A DNA stretch of 64,000 nt from the NCBI RefSeq assembly GCF_016612535.1, contig NZ_JAENXS010000002.1, forward strand, positions 496,001 through 560,000, in the 5' to 3' direction. Source of the DNA: Bradyrhizobium diazoefficiens (GTDB lineage Bacteria > Pseudomonadota > Alphaproteobacteria > Rhizobiales > Xanthobacteraceae). Shown here piece by piece: positions 32,832 through 42,195 of the stretch (position 1 is the stretch's first letter; every line of letters starts with the position of its first letter). The translations under genes and the position numbers were made by a program. Under the pieces are notes generated by a model, which was given only the letters and a program-made list of their open reading frames with translations, was not told where the DNA came from and did not search any database.

Positions 32832-33647
32832 ATGTCGAAGCCGGTGTTGGGCGCCGCGCTGTCCATCAAATCGATCCCCGCTCATCGCGACTGGCTGCTG
32901 GAGCGGCAACGCGATCTCGAAATCCAGGATTTCGTCCGCGCCGATCTGCTCGACGGCGACTGGCGCAGCGTCGCTGCCGACATCAAGCAGATGCTGTCAG
33001 GCCACACCGGGCGTCTCGGCATCCACGGCCCGTTCTGGGGCTTCAAGATCGACAGCCAGGATCCGATGATCCGCCAGGCGGTGACCAGGCGCCTGCTTCA
33101 GGGTCTTGATGCGGCTGAATTCCTTGGCGCGACGCAGATGGTGATGCATTCGCCGTTCACGACCTGGGACCATAACAATCTCGATCTCTATCCGGACAAC
33201 CGGGCCAATCTGGTCGAACGCGTCAAGGCGACGCTGGCCGAGGTGATCGCGCGCGCCGAAACCATCGGCTGCGAGATCGTCATCGAGAACATCGAGGACA
33301 AGGATCCGCGCGACCGCGTACGCCTCGCCAAGGCGCTCGAAAGCAGCAAGGTCCGCGTCTCGCTCGACACCGGTCACGCCAATTACGCCCACATCTCCAC
33401 CGGCGCGCCGCCGGTCGACTATTATGTCGAAGCCGCCGGTGACATGCTGACCCATGTGCACCTCCAGGACACCGACGGCTTTGCCGACCGGCATTGGGCA
33501 CCGGGCGAAGGCAATATCCGCTGGGTCGCCGTATTCCGTGCGCTGGGCCGGTTGAATTCCAACCCGCGGCTGATCCTCGAACTCCGCAACCACGACGACG
33601 TCCGTGCCGGTGCAGCGCATCTCGCTGCGCTCGGTCTCGCCGAATAA
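32832..33647 (+). CDS. Sugar phosphate isomerase/epimerase-like TIM barrel
   Basis: A 271-residue AP-endonuclease-2/xylose-isomerase-like TIM barrel. LGIHGPFWGF, MVMHSPFTTWDHNN, EIVIENIEDKDP, VSLDTGHANY and HVHLQDTDGFADRHWAPGEG place the metal ligands (Glu, His and Asp) at the expected strand ends. Members isomerise or epimerise sugars and inositol derivatives; the substrate is not evident. GGGAGG precedes ATG 32832. It stands alone before ilvD. Confidence 0.78.
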   Translation: MSKPVLGAALSIKSIPAHRDWLLERQRDLEIQDFVRADLLDGDWRSVAADIKQMLSGHTGRLGIHGPFWGFKIDSQDPMIRQAVTRRLLQGLDAAEFLGATQMVMHSPFTTWDHNNLDLYPDNRANLVERVKATLAEVIARAETIGCEIVIENIEDKDPRDRVRLAKALESSKVRVSLDTGHANYAHISTGAPPVDYYVEAAGDMLTHVHLQDTDGFADRHWAPGEGNIRWVAVFRALGRLNSNPRLILELRNHDDVRAGAAHLAALGLAE

Positions 33648-33850
33648 CCAGATCGCAGAGGGCAGGGATCATCGTCGTCGCACGCTGCGCCCGGCGAACG
33701 CTTGCAATAGCCCGCGCCGGGAGCAGGGGAGCCCTGTGAGGCCCAAGTTCCCGTTGCGCCCGCCCATCCCGTGCGCTATCCGGCCGGAAAGGCCTGAGGC
33801 GGCTTCCATTTTCCCGCCCCGGCCAGCCAAACCCGAGGACGGAAACCGCC

Positions 33851-35701
33851 ATGCCAGCCTATCGCTCCCGCACCACCACCCACGGCCGCAACATGGCGGG
33901 CGCCCGCGGCCTCTGGCGCGCGACGGGCATGAAGGACGGCGATTTCGGCAAGCCGATCATCGCGGTCGTCAACTCCTTCACCCAGTTCGTGCCCGGCCAC
34001 GTCCATCTCAAGGACCTCGGCCAGCTCGTCGCCCGCGAGATCGAGCAGGCCGGCGGCGTCGCCAAGGAATTCAACACCATCGCGGTCGATGACGGCATCG
34101 CCATGGGCCATGACGGCATGCTCTACAGCCTGCCGTCGCGCGAATTGATCGCCGACAGCGTCGAGTACATGGCCAACGCGCACTGCGCCGACGGCCTCGT
34201 CTGCATCTCGAACTGCGACAAGATCACGCCCGGCATGCTGATGGCCGCGCTGCGGCTCAACATCCCCGCCGTGTTCGTCTCGGGCGGCCCGATGGAGGCC
34301 GGCAAGGTCACGCTCCAGGGCAAGACCAAGGCCGTTGACCTCATCGACGCGATGGTCGCGGCCGCCGACTCCAAAGTCAGCGACGAGGATGTCAAGGTGA
34401 TCGAGCGCTCGGCGTGCCCGACCTGCGGCTCGTGCTCCGGCATGTTCACGGCCAATTCGATGAACTGCCTGACCGAAGCGCTGGGCCTGGCGCTGCCCGG
34501 CAACGGGACGGTGGTCGCGACCCACGCCGATCGCAAACGCCTGTTCGTCGAGGCCGGCCACACCATCGTCGACATCGTGCGGCGCTACTATGAGCAGGAC
34601 GACGCCTCGGTGCTGCCGCGCAATGTCGCGAACTTCAAGGCATTCGAGAACGCCATGACGCTCGACATCGCGATGGGAGGTTCGACCAACACCGTGCTGC
34701 ATCTGCTCGCCGCCGCCCATGAAGGGCAGGTGGAGTTCACCATGCAGGACATCGACCGGCTGTCGCGCCGCGTCCCCGTGCTCTGCAAGGTCGCCCCCTC
34801 GGTCGCCGACGTCCATGTCGAGGACGTGCACCGCGCCGGCGGCATCATGGGCATTCTGGGCGAGCTCGATCGCGCCGGCCTGATCGACACGTCGGTGCCG
34901 ACCGTGCATGCGCCGACCATGAACGACGCGCTGGAGCGTTGGGACATCAAGCGCTCGAAGAGCGAGTCCGTCCGCACCTTCTTCCGCGCTTCGCCCGGCG
35001 GCATCCCGACGCAAGTCGCCTTCAGCCAGGAGCGTCGCTACGACGAGCTCGACACCGATCGCGAGAAGGGCGTGGTGCGTAACCTCGAACACGCCTTCAG
35101 CAAGGATGGTGGCCTCGCCGTGCTCTACGGCAACCTCGCGCAGGACGGCTGCATCGTGAAGACCGCGGGCGTCGACGCCTCGATCCTGAAGTTCTCCGGC
35201 CCCGCGCGCGTGTTCGAAAGCCAGGACGCGGCGGTGGAAGGCATTCTGGGCGGCAAGGTCACGGCCGGCGAGATCGTGGTCATCATCTATGAAGGTCCGC
35301 GCGGCGGCCCCGGCATGCAGGAGATGCTGTATCCGACGAGCTATCTGAAATCGATGGGCCTCGGCAAAGCCTGTGCCCTCGTCACCGACGGACGTTTCTC
35401 CGGCGGCTCGTCGGGCCTGTCGATCGGACATCTGTCGCCGGAAGCGGCCGAAGGCGGCAACATCGGTCTGGTGCGGACCGGCGACCGCATCGCCATCGAC
35501 ATTCCGAACCGCAGCATCAACCTGGAGGTCTCCGACGAGGAGCTCGCCAATCGCCGTGCGGCGGAGGAGGCGAAGGGCGACGCCGCCTGGCAGCCTGCTG
35601 CCCGCAAGCGCAACGTCTCGACCGCGCTTCAGGCTTACGCCGCGCTCACCACCAGCGCGGCGCGCGGCGCCGTGCGCGAAGTGAAGCGGCGGATGAAGTG
35701 A
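33851..35701 (+). CDS. ilvD: Dihydroxy-acid dehydratase
   Basis: The 616-residue enzyme has the complete IlvD signature: [18 protein letters not shown] near the start, [16 protein letters not shown] and [18 protein letters not shown] for Fe-S cluster binding, and the C-terminal [20 protein letters not shown]. It makes the 2-oxo acids of the valine, isoleucine and pantothenate pathways from dihydroxy acids. The length is standard. A long frame on the opposite strand (33776-35842) is a codon-bias shadow. Confidence 0.95.
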   Translation: MPAYRSRTTTHGRNMAGARGLWRATGMKDGDFGKPIIAVVNSFTQFVPGHVHLKDLGQLVAREIEQAGGVAKEFNTIAVDDGIAMGHDGMLYSLPSRELIADSVEYMANAHCADGLVCISNCDKITPGMLMAALRLNIPAVFVSGGPMEAGKVTLQGKTKAVDLIDAMVAAADSKVSDEDVKVIERSACPTCGSCSGMFTANSMNCLTEALGLALPGNGTVVATHADRKRLFVEAGHTIVDIVRRYYEQDDASVLPRNVANFKAFENAMTLDIAMGGSTNTVLHLLAAAHEGQVEFTMQDIDRLSRRVPVLCKVAPSVADVHVEDVHRAGGIMGILGELDRAGLIDTSVPTVHAPTMNDALERWDIKRSKSESVRTFFRASPGGIPTQVAFSQERRYDELDTDREKGVVRNLEHAFSKDGGLAVLYGNLAQDGCIVKTAGVDASILKFSGPARVFESQDAAVEGILGGKVTAGEIVVIIYEGPRGGPGMQEMLYPTSYLKSMGLGKACALVTDGRFSGGSSGLSIGHLSPEAAEGGNIGLVRTGDRIAIDIPNRSINLEVSDEELANRRAAEEAKGDAAWQPAARKRNVSTALQAYAALTTSAARGAVREVKRRMK

Positions 35702-35708
35702 GTTTCTT

Positions 35709-35851
35709 GTAGCCCGGATGAAGCCCTTGGTCGGCGCGAAGTGCCGAGCAAGGGCGTAATCCGGGGCAAGTGCGAGACCAGACGAGAGATCTCCCGGATT
35801 ACGCTTCCGCCTTCGCTCTTCGAGCTGCGGCGGAAGCTCCATCCGGGCTAC
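35709..35851. repeat. Composite inverted-repeat element
   Basis: Outer arms GTAGCCCGGATG / CATCCGGGCTAC (35709-35851) enclose inner arms GTAATCCGGG (35756-35765) and CCCGGATTAC (35793-35802). This nested dyad is a familiar mobile-looking intergenic repeat in bradyrhizobia. It could fold into a long cruciform; no transposase is linked to it. Confidence 0.7.
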
Positions 35852-36022
35852 GAATCTCCCGCGCGGCGTCAGCCTGCATGGTCAACAAATCCTTATCGAT
35901 CGCCCGCTCATCGCGCTCGCATTAAGGATGCCCCGACGAACTTCGGCAGCTTCGGATTTTGCGGCGTATACTGCTCAGCGACCTTCGCAAAATCCATTTC
36001 GGGCAACTGGGGCGCCACCACA

Positions 36023-36397
36023 ATGTCTCGTACTCTTGCTGTCGTTTTCTCCACGGCTGTCGCTGCGATTTCGATGACGGGCGCGGCCTCGGCCGGCTGC
36101 ACCAATTGCTACGCGCCGCCGCCGTGCACGACCTGCTATCAGCAGCAATATGTGCAGCCGCAATACCGCACCGTCGACGAGACCGTGATGGTGTCGCCCG
36201 GCGCGACCGTCGCGCATCGCTCGCCGGCGCAATACCGCACCGTGATGGTTCCGCAGACCGTGATGGTCGCGCCGCCGAGCGTCCAGTACGAGCGCATCCC
36301 GCCGCAATACGCCACCCGCCAGCGCGTCGAGATGGTCTCGCCGGGCTATTCCTATTACGCGCCGGTGGCGCCGCGCTGCGGCAATTGCGGCTACTGA
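36023..36397 (+). CDS. Exported Tyr/Pro-rich small protein
   Basis: A 124-residue protein with signal peptide (MSRTLAVVFSTAVAAISMTG to ASA). The mature part opens with CTNCYAPPPCTTCYQQQY and contains two imperfect repeats of QYRTVDETVMVSP / QYRTVMVPQTVMVAP, ending PRCGNCGY. The paired cysteines suggest disulfides or metal. No known function. It is followed by a strong terminator. Confidence 0.65.
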   Translation: MSRTLAVVFSTAVAAISMTGAASAGCTNCYAPPPCTTCYQQQYVQPQYRTVDETVMVSPGATVAHRSPAQYRTVMVPQTVMVAPPSVQYERIPPQYATRQRVEMVSPGYSYYAPVAPRCGNCGY

Positions 36398-36437
36398 GCC
36401 GAGGCGACAAGAAACCAGCGCAACAATGAAAACTTCG

Positions 36438-36465
36438 CGCGGTGCCCCTTGGGGCGCCGCGTTTT
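36438..36465 (+). terminator. Intrinsic terminator
   Basis: CGCGGTGCCCC and GGGGCGCCGCG pair (one G-T wobble) around TT and are followed by TTTTCTTTT. It is a classic rho-independent terminator after the exported small protein gene. Confidence 0.85.
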
Positions 36466-36672
36466 CTTTTGCGGGCCGAGCCAAACGAGGCCCGGAAATG
36501 GAGACGAATCCAATCCAATCGGGCCGCCTGTCTCACTCGTAGGCCAAAGGACCAAACTGACGCGCGCCTGACAGACCCCGCTCCGGCGGCGGAGAGGTCA
36601 GGCACAGGGAGCGGACCAACTTCGCGTTGCCTTGTGCCGCCGACTACGTTAAGCGACAGCCGTTCCGGGTTT

Positions 36673-36762
36673 GGAAGGGTGGCCGAGTGGTTTAAGGCAC
36701 CGGTCTTGAAAACCGGCGTGCCCGCAAGGGTACCGTGGGTTCGAATCCCACCCCTTCCGCCA
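36673..36762 (+). tRNA. tRNA-Ser (anticodon UGA)
   Basis: The 90-nt sequence has acceptor arms GGAAGGG / CCCTTCC, discriminator G and an encoded CCA end (36760-36762). It also has D-loop GGCCGAGTGGTTTAAGGC, anticodon loop CTTGAAA with TGA at 36707-36709, a long class II variable arm (GTGCCCGCAAGGGTACC) and T-loop GTTCGAATC. It reads UCA and related serine codons. An accessory block starts about 1 kb downstream, but no duplicated tRNA end was found. Confidence 0.97.
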
Positions 36763-36811
36763 GTCTATCCGACCGGGGTCTGCCGGTCGGGCTTTCCCGG
36801 GCAGGTAATCG

Positions 36812-37552
36812 GTGAATCAGACGTCCAATCCGGCCGCGCTCGACAAGCTGAAGCTCCGCATTCAGGCGTTGCGAGCCAAGACGATCGCCAATGGTTGCAC
36901 CGAGGACGAGGCGCTGTCTGCCGCTGCCAAGGTCGCCGAGCTGCTGGATCGCCACGATCTGTCGCTCTCCGACGTCGAGCTGCGCGCGTCGCCGTGCGAA
37001 AGGAGGGTCTACGACACCCATCGCAAGAAGCGAATTCCCCTGGACGACTGCATCGGCGCGATCGCTCTTTTCTGTGATTGCCGGGTCTGGCGCGAGAAGA
37101 ACGCGGCCGGCGAGAGCAGCTATGTGTTCTTCGGTCTCGGCGCGGATGTCGAGGTCGCGCATTATCTGGCCGAATTGATCGACGGCGCCGTGCGCGCCGA
37201 ACTCGGCCGCTTCAAGACCTCGGCCGACTACGCCCGGTTCCGGCACCAGGAGCGGCATCTGGCCAATGCTTCCTTCGCGCTCGGGATGGTGGCGTCGATC
37301 GCGAATAGGCTGGTGGCTATCAAGGCCAGTCGCGATCAGGTCAACGAAGGCAGCGGCCGCGGGCTGGTGGTTCTCAAGACCTCGGTGGTCGATGCAGAAT
37401 TCGGCAAGCTCGACCTCAAGCTCCGAACCCAGCGGAGCACCGGCCGGATGGTGTCGATGACGGCCTATGAAGCCGGCGGCGCTGCCGGAGCGTCGCTGGC
37501 CATCAATCCCGGCCTTGGCGGGCAGTCAGGGACCGCGCGCAAGGGAAGCTGA
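36812..37552 (+). CDS. DUF2786-type protein
   Basis: The 246-residue product starts (GTG) with NPAALDKLKLRIQALRAKTI and a helical DUF2786 segment (about 8-50: CTEDEALSAAAKVAELLDRHDLS). A middle domain with VWREKNAAGESSYVFFGLG and a HYLAELIDGAVRAEL helix follows. DUF2786 proteins are common in phages and mobile DNA; function unknown. The start codon lies only 49 bases after tRNA-Ser. Codon use looks core-like rather than island-like. Confidence 0.6.
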   Translation: MNQTSNPAALDKLKLRIQALRAKTIANGCTEDEALSAAAKVAELLDRHDLSLSDVELRASPCERRVYDTHRKKRIPLDDCIGAIALFCDCRVWREKNAAGESSYVFFGLGADVEVAHYLAELIDGAVRAELGRFKTSADYARFRHQERHLANASFALGMVASIANRLVAIKASRDQVNEGSGRGLVVLKTSVVDAEFGKLDLKLRTQRSTGRMVSMTAYEAGGAAGASLAINPGLGGQSGTARKGS

Positions 37553-37697
37553 CGCACAGGGAGAGGGCGCGGCCTCGGCCGGAGCTGAGAGCATGGCGAT
37601 CCATTCCGGTTCATCAGCACCGCCTGTCGTCCATTCTGCCCGTGCCAATAAAGTGCAGCGTCGCCGTAATTCCCAGCGCGGAATTGTCGCCTCGGCG

Positions 37698-38402
37698 CTA
37701 GGGCTTCTTGAACAAGCTGATTACGTCCGCCGTGTCGGTCGGCAAAGCAACCCCGGCAAGCGCCAGTGCCCTCAAGAATTGGCGTAGCGCGTCGTCGAAT
37801 TCCTCGAGCGAGATGGCTTTCTCCACCGGCATCTCATAGGTACGGAGAATTCGGCTTTTGCCGAGTTCGGGCGCACTGACATCGATGATTAGGGGGATCG
37901 GATCGTTCGGGTCTTCGACGCAATGAAGCTCGTATATGCCTCGCGCGAGGAACCGAACGTGGTCATTAAACAGCGGCTGTCCCTTGCGCGCATTGATGAG
38001 GACCGCGTAGCCCTTGCCGTCGACCCACCAGACGCCTTTGATGCTCGGCTTGAACCAGAAACCCAGCACCTTCTTCGGCTTTTCGATGTGACGATACCAG
38101 CGGCCCTTGCCACCAAAATGATCTCTGAGCAGCCGCGCGACATCTTGAAGTGCGTCGTTCTTCCAGCTTTGCTGAGGATCGTCAGGATAAGGGCTGAACG
38201 CGGTCTTGATGTAGGCGTCGGTGGCAAGGCCCGAGATGATCTGTTCCAATCGCGGCCAGACCATCTGGTATGACATGAAGCCACCACCAGCCAATCGCTC
38301 CGAAAGATTGTTTGCGGTTAGACCGGCATCCATGCCGGTGATCGACGGGTACGCAAACTTTGGCAAATCTAACAACTCAAAGAACTTTCCGCGACCCGCC
38401 AT
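37698..38402 (-). CDS. Hypothetical protein (start of accessory block)
   Basis: A 234-residue protein with GKGRWYRHIEKPKKVLGFWF and KGVWWVDGKGYAVLINARKGQ in a mixed alpha/beta core and a helical C-terminus. No family is recognised. Its lower GC and orientation match the Panacea-YwgA-HD genes upstream on the same strand, from which it is separated by about 80 bases; it may belong to the same unit, or be an independent cargo gene. Confidence 0.55.
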   Translation of the reverse strand: MAGRGKFFELLDLPKFAYPSITGMDAGLTANNLSERLAGGGFMSYQMVWPRLEQIISGLATDAYIKTAFSPYPDDPQQSWKNDALQDVARLLRDHFGGKGRWYRHIEKPKKVLGFWFKPSIKGVWWVDGKGYAVLINARKGQPLFNDHVRFLARGIYELHCVEDPNDPIPLIIDVSAPELGKSRILRTYEMPVEKAISLEEFDDALRQFLRALALAGVALPTDTADVISLFKKP

Positions 38403-38483
38403 CTAGGTTCTCCGGTGAGATGGAGCCGAACAGAAACGCTTAAGCTGATTCGGCCCCCACAGACAATATAGCCTAAGGAACCG

Positions 38484-38987
38484 CTAATGACGAACTGTGG
38501 ATTTCCTCTCCCCAGCAAAATGCTCTCGGATGAGCTGATTTGGAATACGCGGACTCAACGTTGGATCAGCGAGATGCGCCCGATACACGATATCCCACGG
38601 CCCATTTGTTTCGTGCGATAGCGAGACCAATTGGCCGGTGGTGAAATGGCTATACGATCGGAATTCGCGAACTACGATCTTCCGATGCTCCTCGCGAATA
38701 TCGTCGAATGGCACTGGGATACGCTGACCGGACGCATAGTCCAGGAATTGAGCAGGCCCCGTGATCGGGCTTTCCCTGTGAATTTTAAAGGCGTCGAAAA
38801 CGGGCTTTATCACGGGTCCGAACTGCCAAGCCTCAAAATGATTTCGGATCAAACCCTCGGGCATCTGCCGCAGCGCGCCCGCCTGAATGAAGAAAAGGAG
38901 CTTATTCATACGCAGATTTGTTAGGTCGAACTCGACTGCGTCGAAATTTGCCAGAAGGAAGTTACATATCTTGCGAGCTTCGTACAT
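38484..38987 (-). CDS. Panacea (DUF4065/SocA-like) protein
   Basis: The 167-residue protein matches the Panacea pattern: ICNFLLANFDAVEFDLTNLR, then MNKLLFFIQAGALRQM and EAWQFGPVIKPVFDAFK (the KLLxFxQ...EAWxxGPV core). Panacea domains are promiscuous antitoxins that neutralise many unrelated toxins in two-gene systems. Its gene starts 3 bases from the stop of the YwgA-like gene, in one operon with an HD dNTPase-like gene. Which product it controls is unknown. The terminal 30 residues are charged. Confidence 0.7.
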   Translation of the reverse strand: MYEARKICNFLLANFDAVEFDLTNLRMNKLLFFIQAGALRQMPEGLIRNHFEAWQFGPVIKPVFDAFKIHRESPITGPAQFLDYASGQRIPVPFDDIREEHRKIVVREFRSYSHFTTGQLVSLSHETNGPWDIVYRAHLADPTLSPRIPNQLIREHFAGERKSTVRH

Positions 38988-38989
38988 TG

Positions 38990-39514
38990 CTACCCTAACG
39001 GGGGAAGTGGAATTGGCGTTTGAATTTGCCGAATTCGTTCATAAAGTACGCGAGCTTGATCCAAGCGGCCATTTGCAGCCTTTTCAGGCTTGCGGCGTTT
39101 GGTCTCTGACCAAGGGTCAGACGGGGTTAGACGCGCCAAAAATAGGAAAAGCGCGGTCGCCGCCAACTCTAGCGCGATAGCATCAGAACTGACGGTTTCC
39201 TGAGCAATTCTCCGCCTCGATTCCGGAATGTTGGGATCTGGCGGCATATTAACTTCGAAAGTCGAAAACAAGCCGCCCCAAGACGCTGGCAATTCAGTCT
39301 CATTTAACAATCCAAGAATTGCAGCGGTGCGTGAGGCATTTGACAGTTCTTCTGAGTAAGGACCGTAGTGCTTGTACTTGAACGGGAAACCTGACCCAAG
39401 CCCCGCAGCCTCCAAAATAAAGGCCATTTTTTGAAGCCGTGTTCGGCCAACAACGCGGCCACCAGCATCTCGAATTATGGCCGCCGCTCTGCGAGCTTCT
39501 TCTACTGTTGCCAT
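38990..39514 (-). CDS. YwgA-like protein
   Basis: A 174-residue protein with GRTRLQKMAFILEAAG and FPFKYKHYGPYSEEL (about 22-56). This is the pattern of Bacillus YwgA and distantly of Panacea (RLQK ... YGPYS). In Bacillus subtilis ywgA lies next to ywfO, an HD-domain dNTPase-type gene; here the same pairing recurs, with a 13-base overlap with the HD gene. The second half is helical and low in conserved residues. Role unknown; a regulator or antitoxin of the HD enzyme is a fair guess. Confidence 0.65.
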   Translation of the reverse strand: MATVEEARRAAAIIRDAGGRVVGRTRLQKMAFILEAAGLGSGFPFKYKHYGPYSEELSNASRTAAILGLLNETELPASWGGLFSTFEVNMPPDPNIPESRRRIAQETVSSDAIALELAATALFLFLARLTPSDPWSETKRRKPEKAANGRLDQARVLYERIRQIQTPIPLPPLG

Positions 39515-40899
39515 TTTGTAATCCTCGCGTCGACTATCTGTTTAATTTTGCTTTTAGCTTCGAAGTCATCACCATCGTGATAGACGCGGAATAACTTGTA
39601 CGCTTGGAGTTCAGCAACGACTTTGGAGCGCTGGGCTAAGTCAACCAAATGTCCGCCATCGGTCCGAATATTTATTTGATCTAACGGCCCCTTTGTTTCT
39701 GTAATTTTCTTGTACGGCGAACGAGTTTGCTGGTCGACCAATGCGCGGGGAGCGGAACCTGTTTGTGGATCGGACCACGCAGCTATCTCGTCGCGAATGT
39801 CGGCACAAACACGATCAGCTTCAGGACTGCCTACGGCGGCGTCCCCTTTTTCGTGGGCAATGCAAGTCCTAACATCGATGCACTTATACAATTTTCGATC
39901 GCGAAGTCGTTTCGCGAGCGTTGCGAGACACTCGTCTTTTGCATCTGCCATCAGTGACAACGCACCCCATACGACCGTGTCATCAAGTGCGATTGCGCAA
40001 TCGATATTTTCGGGATCCTTCGCAAATTTAACTAGCGGGTGCGAAGCCGCCAAACCGGTCATTTTTGTAGACCCGTCTCTAACTAGCGTAACCGCACGAG
40101 CCAGCAGTTCAACATAGAGCTTCTCTGCTCCGCGCGTCGCTTTATGAAAATAGACTGTGGGGTAAAGTTGAAAAAGGCCAAGCACGTAAGCTTCTGCAGC
40201 AAAAATGGCCTTCGGCCCGAGAACAAATGTTTGAACTTGCCCAAGTGATGTTTCGTCTACACCGTAAGCTACATCGGCAACCTCTAGATTTTGGATAAGC
40301 CACTCAAAATCAATTCCGGAATGCTCAGTGCCCGCCATCATCCTGTCGCGGCGCATATAGTCCAGCCGATCTGCATCAAATTGACTCGATACGACTGCGG
40401 AATAAACTGAGCTACTACCGTTTCCACTGACGATGTCAGCCACGTCATCAGCAAAACCAGAACCAAGTTCCTTAAACTCCGCCGAGATCTCTCCGTTGCG
40501 TATCAAGGTTTCACTTACAAGCTCATGATCAGCCAATTTGAGGCCGAGCCTTCTTCCGACATCTTCGAATGCGTGGCTGAATGGACCATGACCAACATCG
40601 TGCACCAGCGCAGCAGCCAGCGCTTGATCCGCCTTTGCCGATTCAAACGGGTGCGTATACTTTCGAACGACATCCATTAGAATTCTTGCTGTGTGAAAAA
40701 CACCCAAGCTATGCAGAAGCCGAGAATGTGTTGCACCGGGATAAACAAAATCTGAAAATCCAAGTTGCTTAACTCTTCGCAGTCTCTGGAACGGCCTGGT
40801 TTGAATCACTCGCCACAACACTCGCTCCAGGTGCACATCACCGACATTGAAATCGATGATGTCGTGCAAGGGGTCGCGGATGCGTTGTTGTTTCGGCAT
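39502..40899 (-). CDS. HD-domain dNTP triphosphohydrolase-like protein (YwfO/SAMHD1 family)
   Basis: The 465-residue protein carries an HD phosphohydrolase domain. IRDPLHDIIDF opens it; FQRLRRVKQLGFSDFVYPGA and THSRLLHSLGVFHTA follow; H100-D101 are in LVHDVGHGPFSHAFE; DADRLDYMRRD supplies the later Asp. This is the SAMHD1/dGTPase-type arrangement. Such enzymes remove the triphosphate from dNTPs, and some starve phages of dNTPs. Residues 280-465 are family-specific. The start (40899) follows a good sigma70 promoter. Compared with core genes here the DNA is clearly AT-richer. Confidence 0.78.
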   Translation of the reverse strand: MPKQQRIRDPLHDIIDFNVGDVHLERVLWRVIQTRPFQRLRRVKQLGFSDFVYPGATHSRLLHSLGVFHTARILMDVVRKYTHPFESAKADQALAAALVHDVGHGPFSHAFEDVGRRLGLKLADHELVSETLIRNGEISAEFKELGSGFADDVADIVSGNGSSSVYSAVVSSQFDADRLDYMRRDRMMAGTEHSGIDFEWLIQNLEVADVAYGVDETSLGQVQTFVLGPKAIFAAEAYVLGLFQLYPTVYFHKATRGAEKLYVELLARAVTLVRDGSTKMTGLAASHPLVKFAKDPENIDCAIALDDTVVWGALSLMADAKDECLATLAKRLRDRKLYKCIDVRTCIAHEKGDAAVGSPEADRVCADIRDEIAAWSDPQTGSAPRALVDQQTRSPYKKITETKGPLDQINIRTDGGHLVDLAQRSKVVAELQAYKLFRVYHDGDDFEAKSKIKQIVDARITKWQQ

Positions 40900-40937
40900 A
40901 GCCCCAAGGGAATCGGAGGATCCTCAAGGGGAGTTGT

Positions 40938-40965
40938 ATCATAGAACAAAATAGGAACGCGTCAA
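40938..40965 (-). promoter_or_regulatory. Sigma70-type promoter of the HD operon
   Basis: On the minus strand TTGACG (40965-40960) and TATGAT (40943-40938) are 16 bases apart, close to consensus. The predicted start near 40931 gives a short leader of about 30 bases before ATG 40899. Confidence 0.6.
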
Positions 40966-41369
40966 GGTCCACATAATTATCCGCTCCGGTTTTCATTGAG
41001 GCGCTATCGGCTAGAAGCGTGCTGCCCGCTGCGGAGAAACCGCGAGCCCCCGCGGGCTGCCAGTGGCGATTTTTCGCGCGGCGCTCGCCTGACTTATCGC
41101 GAACATCTCGAGCTACTTCTCGACACTATCCGGGGGATGTGCCGGGGGCTGGCGGCGGCTCAGCAGCCCTTCGCACACAGTTTTCCCAAGACGAAGGCGG
41201 CTAGAGCGTCCGCCGTTCCACCGAGACATTCCCCGGACGCCTTGTGTACATCCGACAAGGCGTCACACGCCGATTCCTCCACAGCCACGACCGGCAGTAG
41301 CTCGCGCGCGTTCCGCGCCGCTAGGAATCGATAATTTGACTCTCGCCTGCGCCGCGTTTCGATGGCGCC
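40966..41369. other. Intergenic region at the end of the accessory block
   Basis: About 400 bases without a convincing gene. The first 30 bases are AT-rich; GC content rises soon after, so the right boundary of the block probably lies near 40.97-41.0 kb. No tRNA fragment or integrase site was recognised. Confidence 0.35.
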
Positions 41370-41639
41370 ATGACGAAGGCAGAGAACCGAGCGGCCGCGA
41401 AGGCCTGGCATGACGAGCGGCAGCGCCAGCGTGCGGAGGAAGCGCAGGCTGAGGCGATCAGTGCCGCGCTCGTCGCGTTGGACCGGTTTCGCAGATACCT
41501 CATGCAAAGCAGGCTCGGCCACACACAGCCGCTGATCGACGCGATCGACGACTATGCCGGGCAGATCACCGGCGACCGGACCGCGCTGCACGCGAAGCCC
41601 TCGAGCATCGGGCCAGCCAAACGAGGCCCGCCAGCGTAA
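41370..41639 (+). CDS. Small charged hypothetical protein
   Basis: An 89-residue protein with an alanine-rich, charged helix (AKAWHDERQRQRAEEAQAEA) and a shorter C-terminal helix. No signal peptide or membrane segment. No family known. GC3 pattern supports coding. Confidence 0.45.
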   Translation: MTKAENRAAAKAWHDERQRQRAEEAQAEAISAALVALDRFRRYLMQSRLGHTQPLIDAIDDYAGQITGDRTALHAKPSSIGPAKRGPPA

Positions 41640-41738
41640 GCCGGCGAACCCCGTTGCCCATACCGCCTCAGTCACCGTCTGATCTGGCGTGCGCTGTCGG
41701 TGCGATGTTATGGTCGTCGCAGAACCCGGAGTGTTTCG

Positions 41739-42035
41739 ATGCGCAAATTCGCCGTCGCCGTCCTGCTTGCCCTGATCGCCGCCCCTGCACTGGCGCAGGA
41801 CGACCATATTCAGCAGTATCGCGAACAGCCCAAGGAGAAGTCGGCGGCGGAGAAGGCGGCCGACGCCCGGGCTGAGCGCGCCTATCAACGCTCCCTCGAC
41901 AACGTGCCGGACCAGAAGCCGGTCGATCCCTGGGGAGCTGCCCGCGGCGACGATGCGTCGAAGAAGTCGGCCGCGCCGGCCAAGCCAGCGGTGAAGCACT
42001 CGTCCAAGGCCAAAAGCGGCAGCGCCACCAATTAG
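41739..42035 (+). CDS. Exported small Lys/Ala-rich protein
   Basis: A 98-residue protein with a clean signal peptide (MRKFAVAVLLALIAAPALAQ) and a highly charged, probably disordered mature part (KEKSAAEKAADARAERAYQR, ending in KKSAAPAKPAVKHSSKAKSG). Function unknown. ATG 41739 gives the signal sequence. Confidence 0.6.
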   Translation: MRKFAVAVLLALIAAPALAQDDHIQQYREQPKEKSAAEKAADARAERAYQRSLDNVPDQKPVDPWGAARGDDASKKSAAPAKPAVKHSSKAKSGSATN

Positions 42036-42195
42036 CAGCGGCGGCACCGTCGATCAGCAAAAGATACGCACGGAGGTGGACCGACCGCGACCCGCCGCAC
42101 GGCCAGTCGAACTCGACTGGCTTGAGCTACACGAGAGCGGGCTACGCCTTCGGGGCGTTTCGGGCAGCGCAATCTCCGACCAGGATCGGCGCCCC

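Noticed and set aside
33776..35842. 688-codon open frame opposite ilvD
   Set aside because: It runs antisense to a clear IlvD with all motifs; composition (His/Arg/Gly-rich) is what reverse reading of GC-rich codons gives.
36673..40966. Integration of the second accessory block at tRNA-Ser
   Set aside because: No repeat of the tRNA 3' end was found near 40.9-41.3 kb, no integrase is present, and a core-like gene lies between the tRNA and the block.
42104..42121. Hairpin CCAGTCGA-AC-TCGACTGG as an RNA gene
   Set aside because: A short stem without tail or surrounding structure; at most a weak terminator after the minus-strand gene ending at 42196.
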